A DNA stretch of 22,345 nt from an uncultured bacterium (lineage in GTDB: Bacteria; Bacillota; Clostridia; Christensenellales; QALW01), in the NCBI GenBank assembly GCA_905214315.1, contig CAJMLN010000035.1:1-22345 (forward strand), given 5' to 3'. The notes beneath the pieces are model-generated. The model searched no databases and had not been told where the DNA came from. It was given only the letters and a program-made list of their open reading frames with translations. Positions 1 to 9,325 of the stretch are shown piece after piece (positions within the stretch are counted from its first letter, which is position 1; each line of letters opens with the position of its first letter). The position numbers and the translations under genes are program-made.

Positions 1-718
1 AGCGCAGATATTCCTCCTCGCTGAAAAAGCGCTCCCGCTGTACGCGCGTCATATATAAGACGTCCAGGCCGGGAATGACGCTCTCCAGATCCGTGGTCTG
101 TGTATACGCTATACCGTTTTTTTGCAGAATATCCTTTTTCACATAGCTGGGCAGCTTCAGTTCCTCAGGAGAAATCAGCACCGCCTGAATTCCGCTGTAG
201 CGTGAAAGCGCGGCCAAAAGGGAATGTACGGTACGCCCGAATTTTAAATCGCCGCAGAAGCCGATGGTAAAATTGCTGAGCCTCCCTTTTTCCCGATAAA
301 TGGTCAAAAGATCCGCCAGCGTCTGCGTGGGATGGTTATGGCCGCCGTCGCCGGCATTGATTACCGGAATCGACGCGTTCATAGCCGCCACCAGCGGCGC
401 GCCCTCCTTGGGGTGACGCATGGCAATAATATCGGCATAACAGCTGACGGTCTTGGCCGTATCGGCCACACTCTCGCCTTTGGCGGCGGAGCTGCTCTGC
501 GACTCGGAAAAGCCCAGCACACAGCCGCCCAGCTCATACATAGCGGCCTCAAAGCTAAGGCGCGTACGGGTGGAGGGCTCAAAAAACAGCGTCGCCAGCT
601 TTTTGCCCGCGCAGGCCTGCCGATATTTTTCCGGATGCTCGATAATATCCTCCGCCACGGTAATCAGCTGCTGAATTTCCGCAACGGAGAGCTCTAAAAT
701 ATCAATCAGGCTTCTCAT
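1..718 (-). CDS. pyrB: Aspartate carbamoyltransferase catalytic subunit, 3' end cut by window
   Basis: This enzyme condenses carbamoyl phosphate with L-aspartate to N-carbamoyl-aspartate, the committed pyrimidine step, in the cytoplasm. I translated 239 codons from ATG at 718; the family usually has about 305, so the C-terminal aspartate-binding part lies beyond the left edge. The carbamoyl-phosphate loop FFEPSTRTRLSFE is at residues 45-57 (STRTR 49-53). HPTQ is at 129-132, GDLKFGRTVHSL at 156-167 and MTRVQRERF at 223-231. All these catalytic-domain landmarks are intact. The start overlaps the pyrE stop as ATGA, so translation is probably coupled. It is the last pyr gene visible; a pyrI regulatory subunit could follow outside the window, which cannot be judged here. 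Confidence 0.96.
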   Translation of the reverse strand, partial: MRSLIDILELSVAEIQQLITVAEDIIEHPEKYRQACAGKKLATLFFEPSTRTRLSFEAAMYELGGCVLGFSESQSSSAAKGESVADTAKTVSCYADIIAMRHPKEGAPLVAAMNASIPVINAGDGGHNHPTQTLADLLTIYREKGRLSNFTIGFCGDLKFGRTVHSLLAALSRYSGIQAVLISPEELKLPSYVKKDILQKNGIAYTQTTDLESVIPGLDVLYMTRVQRERFFSEEEYLR

Positions 719-1353
719 TGCTTTGCCCCTATCCAGCTCTCGTCCGCCGGATTATCCCGGAACGCGCGCAGCCGCCGGATATCCTGCGGGGCAATATAGC
801 CGTTTTGCGCGGCAACCTCGGCAATTACGTCAAAATCCGTTAAGCTTACGTTTTTAACGCCCGCTTCCTCTAAGCGCGCAAGTCCTTTTTTCATGCCGTA
901 GGTAAAAATACTGGCAATCCCCAGCACCTCGGCGCCGGCCTCGCGCAGTACGTTTACTACCTCAATCACACTGCCGCCGGTAGAAATCAGATCCTCGATC
1001 ACCACAACCTTTTGCCCCTTTTCCAGCTTTCCCTCAATCTGGTTCTGTCTGCCGTGATCCTTTGCGCCGCTGCGCACATAGCCCATGGGCATTCCCAGAA
1101 GATGCGCCGTAATAGCCGCGTGGGCAATGCCCGCGGTGGAGGTTCCCATCAGCACCTCACACTCCGGGTAATATTGCTTTACCGTTTCGGCCAGGCCGTT
1201 TTCAATATGGTTCCGCACCGCAGGCGCCGTCAGCGTCAGCCGGTTATCGCAGTAAACCGGGCTTTTAATACCACTGGCCCAGGTAAAAGGCTCGTCCGGG
1301 CGGAAAAATACCGCGCCGATAGAGAGCAGATCTGCCGCAATTTTCTCTTTCAT
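715..1353 (-). CDS. pyrE: Orotate phosphoribosyltransferase
   Basis: Converts orotate plus PRPP to orotidine 5'-phosphate, the fifth pyrimidine step. The 212-residue product has the PRPP-binding signature VVVIEDLISTGGS at residues 116-128 and the region GTSTAGIAHA near 70-79. The flexible catalytic-loop region GYVRSGAKDHGRQNQIEG lies near 91-108. I chose ATG at 1353 because AAGGAGGA lies 8 bases upstream; an in-frame ATG at 1386 has no ribosome site. The gene follows pyrF after a 55-base gap, the loosest junction of the operon, and its stop overlaps the pyrB start by 4 bases. Confidence 0.96.
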   Translation of the reverse strand: MKEKIAADLLSIGAVFFRPDEPFTWASGIKSPVYCDNRLTLTAPAVRNHIENGLAETVKQYYPECEVLMGTSTAGIAHAAITAHLLGMPMGYVRSGAKDHGRQNQIEGKLEKGQKVVVIEDLISTGGSVIEVVNVLREAGAEVLGIASIFTYGMKKGLARLEEAGVKNVSLTDFDVIAEVAAQNGYIAPQDIRRLRAFRDNPADESWIGAKQ

Positions 1354-1408
1354 GGAAACATCCTCCTTATATGCACATATATTCATGATTTAATTTGTTT
1401 GATTTTAT

Positions 1409-2116
1409 CTATATTTCTGCAAATTCAGTCAGGCACCTTTTATACGCAGCCACCGGGTCCTCGGCCGCCGTAATCGGCCGGCCTACGACGATATAATCCG
1501 ATCCCAGCGCTTTTGCCCCGACCGGCGTTGTAATACGCTTCTGGTCACCCGCGTCACCGCCGGCAAAACGCACCCCGGGCGTAACGGTTAAAAAGCCGCT
1601 GCCGCAGCGCGCATGCACGCCGGCAGCCTCTAAGGGCGAACACACAACGCCGTCCAGCCCCGCATTCTTTGCGTTTTCTGCGTAACGCATCACCACTTCT
1701 TCTATCGGGGCGTCAATCAAAAGCTCGTCTTTCATGCGCGCCTGGTCGGTAGAAGTCAACTGGGTAACCGCAATCAAAAGCGGGCGCGTACCGTCGGGGC
1801 GGGTAAGTCCCTCCAGGGCGGCTTCCATCATGGCGCGGGTACCCGCCGCGTGCAGGTTGCACATATCGACTTCCAGCTTAGAGAGCACGGCCATCGCTTT
1901 TTTTACGGTATTGGGAATGTCGTGCAGCTTTAAATCCAAAAAGATTTTATGTCCCCGTTCCTTGATATCCCGCACAATGCTCGGCCCCTCGGCATAATAC
2001 AGTTCCATACCGATTTTTACAAACGGCTTTTTCTCACAAAACCGATCCAGAAACTCCATAACCGCCTGCTTGCTGTTAAAATCGCAAGCCACAATTACAT
2101 CCTTACCCATTTTCAT
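1409..2116 (-). CDS. pyrF: Orotidine 5'-phosphate decarboxylase
   Basis: Decarboxylates OMP to UMP, the last step of the pathway. The 235-residue length fits the short Bacillus/E. coli-type group I enzymes. The catalytic D-x-K-x-x-D motif appears as DLKLHDIPNTVKKA, and the phosphate-binding C-terminal region contains VTPGVRFAGGDAGDQKR followed by DYIVVGRPIT. ATG at 2116 is preferred over ATG at 2110 because AGGAGG lies 5 bases upstream of the first. The start overlaps the pyrD 3' end by 14 bases, with the ribosome site inside pyrD. Confidence 0.96.
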   Translation of the reverse strand: MKMGKDVIVACDFNSKQAVMEFLDRFCEKKPFVKIGMELYYAEGPSIVRDIKERGHKIFLDLKLHDIPNTVKKAMAVLSKLEVDMCNLHAAGTRAMMEAALEGLTRPDGTRPLLIAVTQLTSTDQARMKDELLIDAPIEEVVMRYAENAKNAGLDGVVCSPLEAAGVHARCGSGFLTVTPGVRFAGGDAGDQKRITTPVGAKALGSDYIVVGRPITAAEDPVAAYKRCLTEFAEI

Positions 2117-3023
2117 GCGCTCCTCCTATTATATTTGTTAAATCCTGAATGCCGTATCGCTCCATAACGCGCGGCAGGTTCAAAACAATATCCCGGCAGG
2201 CGTACGGATTCACCAAATTAGCGGCCCCTACCTGCACCGCCGAAGCGCCGGCCAGCATCATTTCTATTACGTCCTCAGCACTGCTCACACCGCCCATGCC
2301 CATAATGGGAATATTCACCGCCTCAAACACCTGGTACACCATCTGCAGCGCCACCGGAAAGATGGCCGGGCCGGAAAAACCGCCCATTTTATTGGCAATT
2401 ACCGGCTTTCTGCGCGCAAGGTCGATGCGCATACCCAAAAGAGTGTTTACCAGACTCAAGCCGTCGGCCCCCGCCTCCTGGCAGGCCAGCGCAATTTCGG
2501 TAATATCGGTTACATTGGGCGTAAGCTTAATGATCACGGGCTTTGTGGTAACCGCCTTTACGGCGCGGGTCACCTCCGCCGCGGCTTTAGGGTCCGTACC
2601 AAAGCTGATGCCGCCGCCGTGTACATTGGGGCAGCTGATATTTACTTCAATGAAACCCACCTGCTCCTGCCTATCCATCTCATGGCAGCAATAAGCGTAT
2701 TCCTCCACCGAAAAGCCGCCGATGTTGGCGATAACGGGCTTGGAAAAAATCTTTTTTATCTGCGGCAGTTCTTCCTCTATCACTTTTTCCACACCCGGGT
2801 TTTGAAGGCCTACCGAGTTAATCATTCCCCCGGTGCACTCGGCAATACGCGGCAGAGGGTTGCCGAAGCGCTCCTCCCGCGTCGTCCCCTTAAAGGAAAA
2901 GGAACCTAAAAGGTTGATATCATAAAGCTGGGCAAACTCCCTGCCGTAGCCAAAGGTACCGCTGGCGGGAATTACAGGGTTTTCCAGCTTTATACCACAA
3001 AAGGTAACGGCCGTATTTACCAT
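2103..3023 (-). CDS. pyrD: Dihydroorotate dehydrogenase class 1B, catalytic subunit
   Basis: Oxidises dihydroorotate to orotate with FMN and passes electrons to PyrK and then NAD+. The 306-residue protein has the class 1 active-site loop EVNISCPN; Cys131 is the expected catalytic base of class 1 enzymes, where class 2 would have serine. Other family segments are NPVIPASGTFGYG (residues 15-27), GGMINSVGLQNPG (65-77) and IIKLTPNVTDI. A pyrK gene immediately upstream makes class 1B (NAD-dependent heterotetramer) rather than 1A the right call. ATG at 3023 has GGGAGGAG upstream and overlaps the pyrK stop by 7 bases. Confidence 0.96.
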   Translation of the reverse strand: MVNTAVTFCGIKLENPVIPASGTFGYGREFAQLYDINLLGSFSFKGTTREERFGNPLPRIAECTGGMINSVGLQNPGVEKVIEEELPQIKKIFSKPVIANIGGFSVEEYAYCCHEMDRQEQVGFIEVNISCPNVHGGGISFGTDPKAAAEVTRAVKAVTTKPVIIKLTPNVTDITEIALACQEAGADGLSLVNTLLGMRIDLARRKPVIANKMGGFSGPAIFPVALQMVYQVFEAVNIPIMGMGGVSSAEDVIEMMLAGASAVQVGAANLVNPYACRDIVLNLPRVMERYGIQDLTNIIGGAHENG

Positions 3024-3748
3024 ATAATCTCCTCCCTTGTCAGTACGGGGCCGTCCTTGCAGATGCGCTTGGAACCGTACTTGGTTTTACAGCTGCAGCC
3101 CATACACGCGCCGAAGCCGCAGCCCATGCGTTCCTCAAAGCTGAACTGCCCGCTTGTTACGGCGCATTCTTCAATGGCGTGGAACATCGGCATCGGCCCG
3201 CAGGTATAAAAATAGGAATAGCGGCGCGTTTTCATGGCGTCGGTTACAAAGCCCTTAACGCCGTAACTGCCGTCCACAGTTGTTACAATCGTCTCTACCC
3301 CCAGGGCTTTGAACTCCTCTTCAAAAAAGACCTCTTCTTTTGTATTAAAGCCCAAAATAACCGCGGTTTTTTTACCGGCGGAAAGCAATGCTTTGCACAG
3401 CAGATACATCGGCGGAACGCCCACGCCGCCGCCAAGCAGCAGCGGCGCTTCCCCGCTTTTCGAAATATCAAACCCATTGCCCAGCCCCGTAAGCACATCC
3501 AGTTTTTGCCCCGGTGCCATACGGCTCATCTGCAAAGTGCCGCCGCCCACGGTTTTATATAAAATGGTAATTTCCTCTTCGGTGCAGTCGCACACGGAAA
3601 TCGGCCGGCGCAGAAAGCGGCCTTCAAGCTGAATGTTGATAAACTGCCCCGGACGCGTAATGGCAGAGGTATCGCCCGCAAGCTTCATCAGAAACACATT
3701 TGAGGTCAGCTTTTTATTTTGGGTTATTGTATAAAAATCCTGTTTCAT
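3017..3748 (-). CDS. pyrK: Dihydroorotate dehydrogenase B electron-transfer subunit
   Basis: FAD/[2Fe-2S] subunit that moves electrons from PyrD to NAD+. The 243-residue product has the flavin-site RRPISVCD at 47-54, the nucleotide-binding LLLGGGVGVPP near 103-113 and CGPMPMF at 183-189. A C-terminal cysteine set follows at C210, C215, C218 and C230 (C-x4-C-x2-C-x11-C), the iron-sulphur ligand spacing of this family. ATG at 3748 is chosen: AAGGAA overlaps the carB stop just upstream, whereas the longer frame to 3799 starts inside carB and adds 17 unrelated residues. Confidence 0.94.
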   Translation of the reverse strand: MKQDFYTITQNKKLTSNVFLMKLAGDTSAITRPGQFINIQLEGRFLRRPISVCDCTEEEITILYKTVGGGTLQMSRMAPGQKLDVLTGLGNGFDISKSGEAPLLLGGGVGVPPMYLLCKALLSAGKKTAVILGFNTKEEVFFEEEFKALGVETIVTTVDGSYGVKGFVTDAMKTRRYSYFYTCGPMPMFHAIEECAVTSGQFSFEERMGCGFGACMGCSCKTKYGSKRICKDGPVLTREEIIW

Positions 3749-3758
3749 ATCCGTTTCC

Positions 3759-6700
3759 TTAAATCGTTGAAATGCCCATGGTCGTTTCTTCCAGAACATC
3801 CAGCAGCACCTTTACCGTATCCAGCGCCGTAAAGATGGTAACGTTGTTTTCCACCGCACAGCTGCGAATCTCATGTCCGTCGGAATATACGCCCAGGGAA
3901 TTGACGTCCCGCGTATTGATTACGTAATTGACATATCCCTGCCGGATGGAATCCAGTATTTCCTCACTGCCCTCGCTGATCTTCTTCTTTACCCGGGTGC
4001 GGATGCCGTGTTCCTTCAAAAACATCGCCGTGCCCAGCGTAGCTTCAATATTAAAGCCCATGTTATAAAAACGGCGGATCAGCGGCAGCGCCTCTTCCTT
4101 ATCCGCGTCGGCAATGGTTACAAAAATCGTGCCGTAGTTTACCACGTTCATGCCCGAAGCCTGCAGGGCCTTATACAAGGCGCGCGTCAGCTTTTCGTCG
4201 TAGCCGATGGCCTCGCCCGTGGACTTCATCTCCGGCGAAAGATACGCGTCCATCCCCCGCAGCTTGGAGAAAGAGAACGCGGGAACCTTAACATACCAGC
4301 GATCCTTCTCCGGCGGATAAATTTCCCCAAGCCCCTGCTGCACAAGCGTTTTTCCTAAAATGGCCATAGTGCCGATATCCGCCAGGCTGTAGCCGGTGGC
4401 CTTGGATAAAAAGGGCACGGTACGGGAGGAACGGGGGTTTACTTCAATGACATATACGTTCTCCTGCCGGTCCACAATAAACTGAATATTGTAAAGGCCA
4501 ACAATGCCGATGCCCAGGCCCAGCTTTTTGGTGTAATCCAATATCGTTTCCTTTACCTTTTGGGAGATGCTGAAGGCCGGATATACACTGATGGAATCGC
4601 CCGAATGCACGCCTGTACGCTCCACCAGTTCCATAATGCCGGGCACGAATACGTTTTCACCGTCGCATACCGCGTCCACCTCCACCTCCTTGCCCACGAT
4701 GTACTTATCCACCAGCACGGGCTTGTCGGCGTCCACCTCCACGGCGGTTTTCAAATAATGGCGCAGCATGTCCTCGTTGGCAACAATCTGCATGGCGCGG
4801 CCGCCCAACACAAAGCTGGGACGCACCAGTACCGGGTAACCGATTTCCTCCGCGGCGCGCACGCCCTCTTCAATCGTCGTCACGGCCCTGCCCTTGGGCT
4901 GGGGAATCGCCAGATCCTTGAGCAGTTTTTCAAAGGAATCCCGGTTTTCGGCTCTGTCGATGGCCTCCACACCGGTGCCGATGATATTCACGCCCCGCTC
5001 CATCAGCGGCTGGGCCAGGTTGATAGCCGTCTGTCCGCCCAAGGAGGCAATAACGCCGATCGGCTGCTCCAGGTGCAGGATGTTCATTACATCCTCCACG
5101 GTAAGGGGCTCAAAATACAGCTTATCGCTGCAGGTATAATCCGTCGAAACGGTTTCCGGGTTGTTGTTGATAATGATCGCTTCATAGCCCGCGGCTTTGA
5201 TCGTCATAACCGCATGCACGGTGGAATAGTCAAACTCCACGCCCTGGCCGATGCGGATCGGCCCGGAACCCAGCACGACTACCTTCTGCCTATCCGACAC
5301 GATGGATTCGTTCTCCTCTGCATAGGTGGAATAAAAATAGGGAATGTAGCTTTCAAACTCGCTGGCACAGGTATCAATCATTTTATACACCGGGAAAATA
5401 TCCTTTTCACAGCGCAGGGCAAAGATGTCCTTTTCCTCCATACCCCACAGCTTTGCAATGTATTTATCGCAAAAGCCGTATTTCTTTGCCTTTTTCAAAG
5501 CTTCCGGGCTGCCCTTCCTGCCCGCCATTTCCTCCTCCAGGCGTACAATGTTGTTGATTTTTTCAATAAACAGCATATCCATCTGCGTCGTTTCGCTGAT
5601 AAGCGCAGGGTCCGTTCCCAGGCGCAGCAGCTGGGCGATCGCATAAATGCGGTCGTCAGTGCCCTCTTTAATATAGGCCAGCAGCTCGTCTTTGGTAAAG
5701 GAATCAAACTTGCGCATCCAAACGTGGCACACGCCGGTCTCCAGCGAGCGCACGGCTTTCAGCAGGCTTTCCTCAATATTCCGGCCGATGCTCATAACCT
5801 CGCCCGTGGCCTTCATCTGCGTGGAAAGCCTGTTGTTGGCGTCGGAAAACTTATCAAAGGGAAAGCGCGGCATCTTGGTAACCACATAGTCCAGCGTCGG
5901 CTCAAAGCTGGCCGGGGTGTTGGCAATACGGATTTCATCCAGCGTCATACCCACAGATATTTTGGCCGAAACCCGGGCAATGGGATACCCCGTGGCCTTG
6001 CTGGCCAAAGCCGAGGAACGCGATACCCTCGGGTTTACCTCAATTAAAAAGTAGTCAAACGACTGCGGATCCAGCGCAAACTGCACGTTGCAGCCGCCCT
6101 CAATCTTCAGCGCACGGATGATCTTCAGCGCGCTGTCGCGCAAAAGGTGATATTCCTTATTGGTAAGCGTCTGGCTGGGCGCCACTACGATGGAATCCCC
6201 CGTATGGATGCCCACCGGATCAATATTTTCCATATTGCACACGGCAATGGCGGTATCGTTTTTATCGCGCATTACCTCGTATTCAATTTCCTTATAGCCC
6301 TTAATGCTCTTTTCCACCAGTACCTGATGCACCGGCGAAAGTTTCAGGGCGTTTTTCATAATTTCCAGCAGCTCTTCTTTGTTATCGGCAAAGCCGCCGC
6401 CGGTTCCGCCCAGTGTGAACGCCGGCCGCAGCACAACGGGATAGCCGATCTCCTCCGCGGCTTTTACCGCCTCCTCCATAGAGTGCGTGATAATCGAAGG
6501 CAACACCGGCTCGCCCAGCTCCTGGCAAAGCTCTTTAAAAAGCTCCCGGTCCTCGGCGCGCTCAATGCTTCGGCTGGAAGTGCCCAGCAGCTCCACCTGG
6601 CATTCCTTCAGCACACCCTTTTTCTCCAGCTGCATGGCGATATTCAAGCCCGTCTGCCCGCCGATGCCCGGCACAATGGCGTCCGGCCGCTCGTAGCGGA

Positions 6701-6932
6701 TGATTTTAGCAATGTACTCCAGCGTCAGCGGTTCCATATAAATTTTATCGGCAATGGCTTTATCCGTCATAATCGTAGCCGGGTTGGAGTTGGCCAGTAT
6801 AACCTCGTAGCCCTCCTCCTTCAGCGCCAGGCAGGCCTGAGTGCCCGCATAGTCGAACTCGGCCGCCTGCCCAATTACAATGGGGCCGGAGCCGATTACC
6901 ATTACTTTTTTGATATCAGTTCTTTTGGGCAT
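3759..6932 (-). CDS. carB: Carbamoyl-phosphate synthase large subunit
   Basis: Makes carbamoyl phosphate from bicarbonate, two ATP and ammonia delivered by CarA. At 1057 residues it is full length. The two homologous ATP-grasp halves are obvious: MVIGSGPIVIGQAAEFDYAG near residue 11 is echoed by VVLGSGPIRIGQGVEFDYS near residue 555. The oligomerisation region lies between them, and an MGS-like allosteric domain forms the last ~130 residues (around VNYVINTRDVNSLG). Each half carries an ATP-grasp stretch (LRPAFTLGGTGGGF and VRPSFVLGGRAMQIV) and an E-V-N-P-R motif. ATG at 6932 is preceded by AAAGGAGG and overlaps carA by 17 bases. Location inside the pyr operon suggests control by pyrimidines rather than arginine. 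Confidence 0.97.
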   Translation of the reverse strand: MPKRTDIKKVMVIGSGPIVIGQAAEFDYAGTQACLALKEEGYEVILANSNPATIMTDKAIADKIYMEPLTLEYIAKIIRYERPDAIVPGIGGQTGLNIAMQLEKKGVLKECQVELLGTSSRSIERAEDRELFKELCQELGEPVLPSIITHSMEEAVKAAEEIGYPVVLRPAFTLGGTGGGFADNKEELLEIMKNALKLSPVHQVLVEKSIKGYKEIEYEVMRDKNDTAIAVCNMENIDPVGIHTGDSIVVAPSQTLTNKEYHLLRDSALKIIRALKIEGGCNVQFALDPQSFDYFLIEVNPRVSRSSALASKATGYPIARVSAKISVGMTLDEIRIANTPASFEPTLDYVVTKMPRFPFDKFSDANNRLSTQMKATGEVMSIGRNIEESLLKAVRSLETGVCHVWMRKFDSFTKDELLAYIKEGTDDRIYAIAQLLRLGTDPALISETTQMDMLFIEKINNIVRLEEEMAGRKGSPEALKKAKKYGFCDKYIAKLWGMEEKDIFALRCEKDIFPVYKMIDTCASEFESYIPYFYSTYAEENESIVSDRQKVVVLGSGPIRIGQGVEFDYSTVHAVMTIKAAGYEAIIINNNPETVSTDYTCSDKLYFEPLTVEDVMNILHLEQPIGVIASLGGQTAINLAQPLMERGVNIIGTGVEAIDRAENRDSFEKLLKDLAIPQPKGRAVTTIEEGVRAAEEIGYPVLVRPSFVLGGRAMQIVANEDMLRHYLKTAVEVDADKPVLVDKYIVGKEVEVDAVCDGENVFVPGIMELVERTGVHSGDSISVYPAFSISQKVKETILDYTKKLGLGIGIVGLYNIQFIVDRQENVYVIEVNPRSSRTVPFLSKATGYSLADIGTMAILGKTLVQQGLGEIYPPEKDRWYVKVPAFSFSKLRGMDAYLSPEMKSTGEAIGYDEKLTRALYKALQASGMNVVNYGTIFVTIADADKEEALPLIRRFYNMGFNIEATLGTAMFLKEHGIRTRVKKKISEGSEEILDSIRQGYVNYVINTRDVNSLGVYSDGHEIRSCAVENNVTIFTALDTVKVLLDVLEETTMGISTI

Positions 6933-8013
6933 CGCTCTTTGCCTCCTTTATACTGTCAATAAAACGGTCGAACAGGTAACCGCTGTCCTGCGGGCCGGGC
7001 GCGCTTTCCGGGTGATACTGCACGCTGAACACCCTGTCCTTTTCACAGGCAACGCCTTCAATGGTATCATCCAAAATATTTTTATGCGTAGCTGTTAAAT
7101 CGGTAGCGGCCAGTGAGGCCTCGTCCACGGCATAGCTATGGTTTTGGCTGGTAATTTCCACCCGGCCGGTTATAAGATTTTTCACCGGATGGTTGCCGCC
7201 CCTGTGGCCGAATTTCAGCTTATATGTTTTTGCCCCATAGGCAAGGCTGATCATCTGATGCCCCAAGCAAATACCGAAAATCGGATATTTCCCCCGCAGA
7301 GCGCGCACCAGTTCAATAACCGGCGTTACATCCTCCGGGTTGCCGGGGCCGTTGGAAAGCACGATGCCGTCCGGGCGCAGAGCCTCAATTTCACCGGCGG
7401 GCGTATCAAAGGGCACCACCGTGACGTTGCAGCCGCGCGCATTCAAGCTGCGCACAATGTTCAGCTTAATACCGCAGTCCACCGCCACCACAGTATACTT
7501 ATGGTTGGGTGTACGGCTGTACCATTTTTTGCGGCAGCTGACCCGCGCCACCGCGTCATGGGGCATCGGCGCCGCAGCAAGCCTTTGCATAGCCTCCTCC
7601 TTCGACACGGCCGCATCGGTAAGAATCGCCCGGCGGCTGCCGAAATCGCGGATGCTGCGCGTCAACTTGCGCGTATCAATTCCCTCAATGCCGGGAATAT
7701 GGTACTCCTCCAAAATTTCCGCCAACGTTTTGGTATAGCGGAAATTGGAAGGTTTATCATTGTATTCACTGACGATCAGCGCGCCGATAGTGGGAATCCG
7801 CGTTTCAAAATCATCATCGGTAATACCGTAATTGCCGATTAAGGGATAGGTCATCACCACCGCCTGATAGGTATAGGAAGGGTCGGAGACGATCTCCTGA
7901 TATCCGGCCATGGAGGTATTGAAAACCAGCTCGCATACGCGCTCCTCCAGGCTTCCAAACGCCGTTCCGTAGTACTCACTGCCGTCCTCCAGCACTATTT
8001 TCCTATATTCCAT
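6916..8013 (-). CDS. carA: Carbamoyl-phosphate synthase small (glutaminase) subunit
   Basis: Hydrolyses glutamine and channels ammonia to CarB. The 365-residue product has the N-terminal CPSase small-chain domain and a class I glutamine amidotransferase domain. The nucleophile elbow is GICLGHQM (Cys249) and the other triad members lie in QYHPESAPGP (His334, Glu336). LSNGPGNPED at 219-228 forms the oxyanion region. AAAGGAG lies 7 bases before ATG 8013. The gene begins within the last 19 bases of pyrC and ends within carB, so the three are probably translationally coupled. Confidence 0.97.
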   Translation of the reverse strand: MEYRKIVLEDGSEYYGTAFGSLEERVCELVFNTSMAGYQEIVSDPSYTYQAVVMTYPLIGNYGITDDDFETRIPTIGALIVSEYNDKPSNFRYTKTLAEILEEYHIPGIEGIDTRKLTRSIRDFGSRRAILTDAAVSKEEAMQRLAAAPMPHDAVARVSCRKKWYSRTPNHKYTVVAVDCGIKLNIVRSLNARGCNVTVVPFDTPAGEIEALRPDGIVLSNGPGNPEDVTPVIELVRALRGKYPIFGICLGHQMISLAYGAKTYKLKFGHRGGNHPVKNLITGRVEITSQNHSYAVDEASLAATDLTATHKNILDDTIEGVACEKDRVFSVQYHPESAPGPQDSGYLFDRFIDSIKEAKSDAQKN

Positions 8014-9233
8014 ACAATTTCTCCTTTTACCATCGTAAGCTTTATTTTTCCCTTTACACGCATGCCGTCAAAAGGCGTGGCTTTGCCCTTGGAGGCAAAC
8101 CGACGGCTGTCGATGTCATATTCATCCGTTAAATCCGCCACGCACAGATCCGGCGCATCTCCGGTCATCGCTCCTTCTATAGGAAAGCGCCGCCTCGGCT
8201 GCACGCACATGGCGTCAATCAAGCGCTCTAAGGATACAAGGCCCGTCTCCACCAGGCCCGTATAGAGCACGGGAAACGCCGTTTCCAGGCCTACAACGCC
8301 CATAGCGCTCTTTTCAAGGCCTTTGTTTTTTTCCTCTGCCGCGTGGGGCGCATGGTCAGTCGCAATCATATCAATCGTGCCGTCGCGCAGTCCTTCTATC
8401 AAAGCCTGACGGTCCTCCTCCCCGCGCACGGGCGGATTCATCTTAAAGCGGCCCTCTTCCTGCAGCATGCTGTCATTCATCACTAGATAATGCGGCGCGG
8501 TTTCAGCAGTAACGTCTACCCCCGCGGCCTTGGCCCTCCGGATCAGCGCCACGCTCTCCCTGCATGAAACATGGCACACGTGATACTGACAGCCCGTCTC
8601 CGCGGCCAAGCGCAGGTCGCGCTCCAGCGGACGCCACTCGCTTTCGGAACAGATTCCCCTGTGTCCGTGCAGGCGCGCATACTCTCCCTGATGAATATAT
8701 CCCCCGAAAAGCAGGGCTTCGTCCTCACAGTGGGCGGCGATAATCTTTCCTAATTTCTTTGCCTTTTCCATGGCCGCGCGCATCATCGCCTCATCCTGCA
8801 CGCCGCTGCCGTCATCGGAAAACGCGGCCACATAGGGCGCCAGCTCGTCCATCGCGGCAAGAGCCTTTCCGCCGCGCCCCAGCGTAATGGCGCCATAGGG
8901 ATATACCCGTACCCGGGCGTTTTGCTCAATGAGCTGCCGCTGTACCTCCAAATTTTCCAATGAATCCGGCGCCGGGGAAAGATTCGGCATCGCACAAAGC
9001 GCCGTATAGCCGCCCCGCAGTGCCGCTTCCGTACCGGAAGCGATCGTTTCCTTATACGAAAAACCCGGCTCTCTCAGATGCACATGCACATCCGCAAAGC
9101 CGGGAAAAACAACACAGCCGGAAATATCCAGCACCAGATCCTTTTGAAGAGAAGGAACAAAAGCGGAAACAAATTCCGCAGTTTTAAATTTTCCGTTATC
9201 AAAAAAACGGCCGCCTTTCAATATAACCTTCAT
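7995..9233 (-). CDS. pyrC: Dihydroorotase, class I
   Basis: Cyclises carbamoyl-aspartate to dihydroorotate and is the first gene of this operon. The 412-residue product has the amidohydrolase metal motif VHVHLREPG near residues 49-57, then GGYTALCAMPN and, late in the barrel, IDMIATDHAPH, which carries the conserved catalytic aspartate. Length and the HLREPG motif fit the class I, Bacillus-type enzyme. ATG at 9233 has GGAGGGA 3-4 bases upstream. A longer in-frame reading back to 9323 runs through the attenuator hairpin and is not used. Confidence 0.95.
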   Translation of the reverse strand: MKVILKGGRFFDNGKFKTAEFVSAFVPSLQKDLVLDISGCVVFPGFADVHVHLREPGFSYKETIASGTEAALRGGYTALCAMPNLSPAPDSLENLEVQRQLIEQNARVRVYPYGAITLGRGGKALAAMDELAPYVAAFSDDGSGVQDEAMMRAAMEKAKKLGKIIAAHCEDEALLFGGYIHQGEYARLHGHRGICSESEWRPLERDLRLAAETGCQYHVCHVSCRESVALIRRAKAAGVDVTAETAPHYLVMNDSMLQEEGRFKMNPPVRGEEDRQALIEGLRDGTIDMIATDHAPHAAEEKNKGLEKSAMGVVGLETAFPVLYTGLVETGLVSLERLIDAMCVQPRRRFPIEGAMTGDAPDLCVADLTDEYDIDSRRFASKGKATPFDGMRVKGKIKLTMVKGEIVWNIGK

Positions 9234-9246
9234 TGTCCCTCCGTAA

Positions 9247-9273
9247 ATAAAAACCTTGCAAATCAGCAAGGTT
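9247..9273 (-). terminator. Leader terminator of pyr attenuator
   Basis: Read on the minus strand, AACCTTGC (9273-9266), a 6-nt loop and GCAAGGTT (9259-9252) form a perfect 8-bp stem followed by TTTTATTT. It sits between the operon promoter and the pyrC ribosome site, so it is an attenuator and not the end of a gene. Its 5' arm can instead pair with the upstream copy of GCAAGGTT at 9333-9326. Confidence 0.88.
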
Positions 9274-9325
9274 GTATCCACACAAAAACACAGAGCATGT
9301 ATACACGCCCCCGTCTTCCTCAACG

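Noticed and set aside
4560..6047. 495-codon open frame on the plus strand
   Set aside because: It lies wholly antisense to carB, is His/Arg-rich with no domain, and follows from the third-position pattern of carB.
9234..9323. In-frame N-terminal extension of pyrC through the leader
   Set aside because: It would begin at a TTG without a ribosome site and translate the attenuator hairpin; the 30 added residues match nothing in dihydroorotases.
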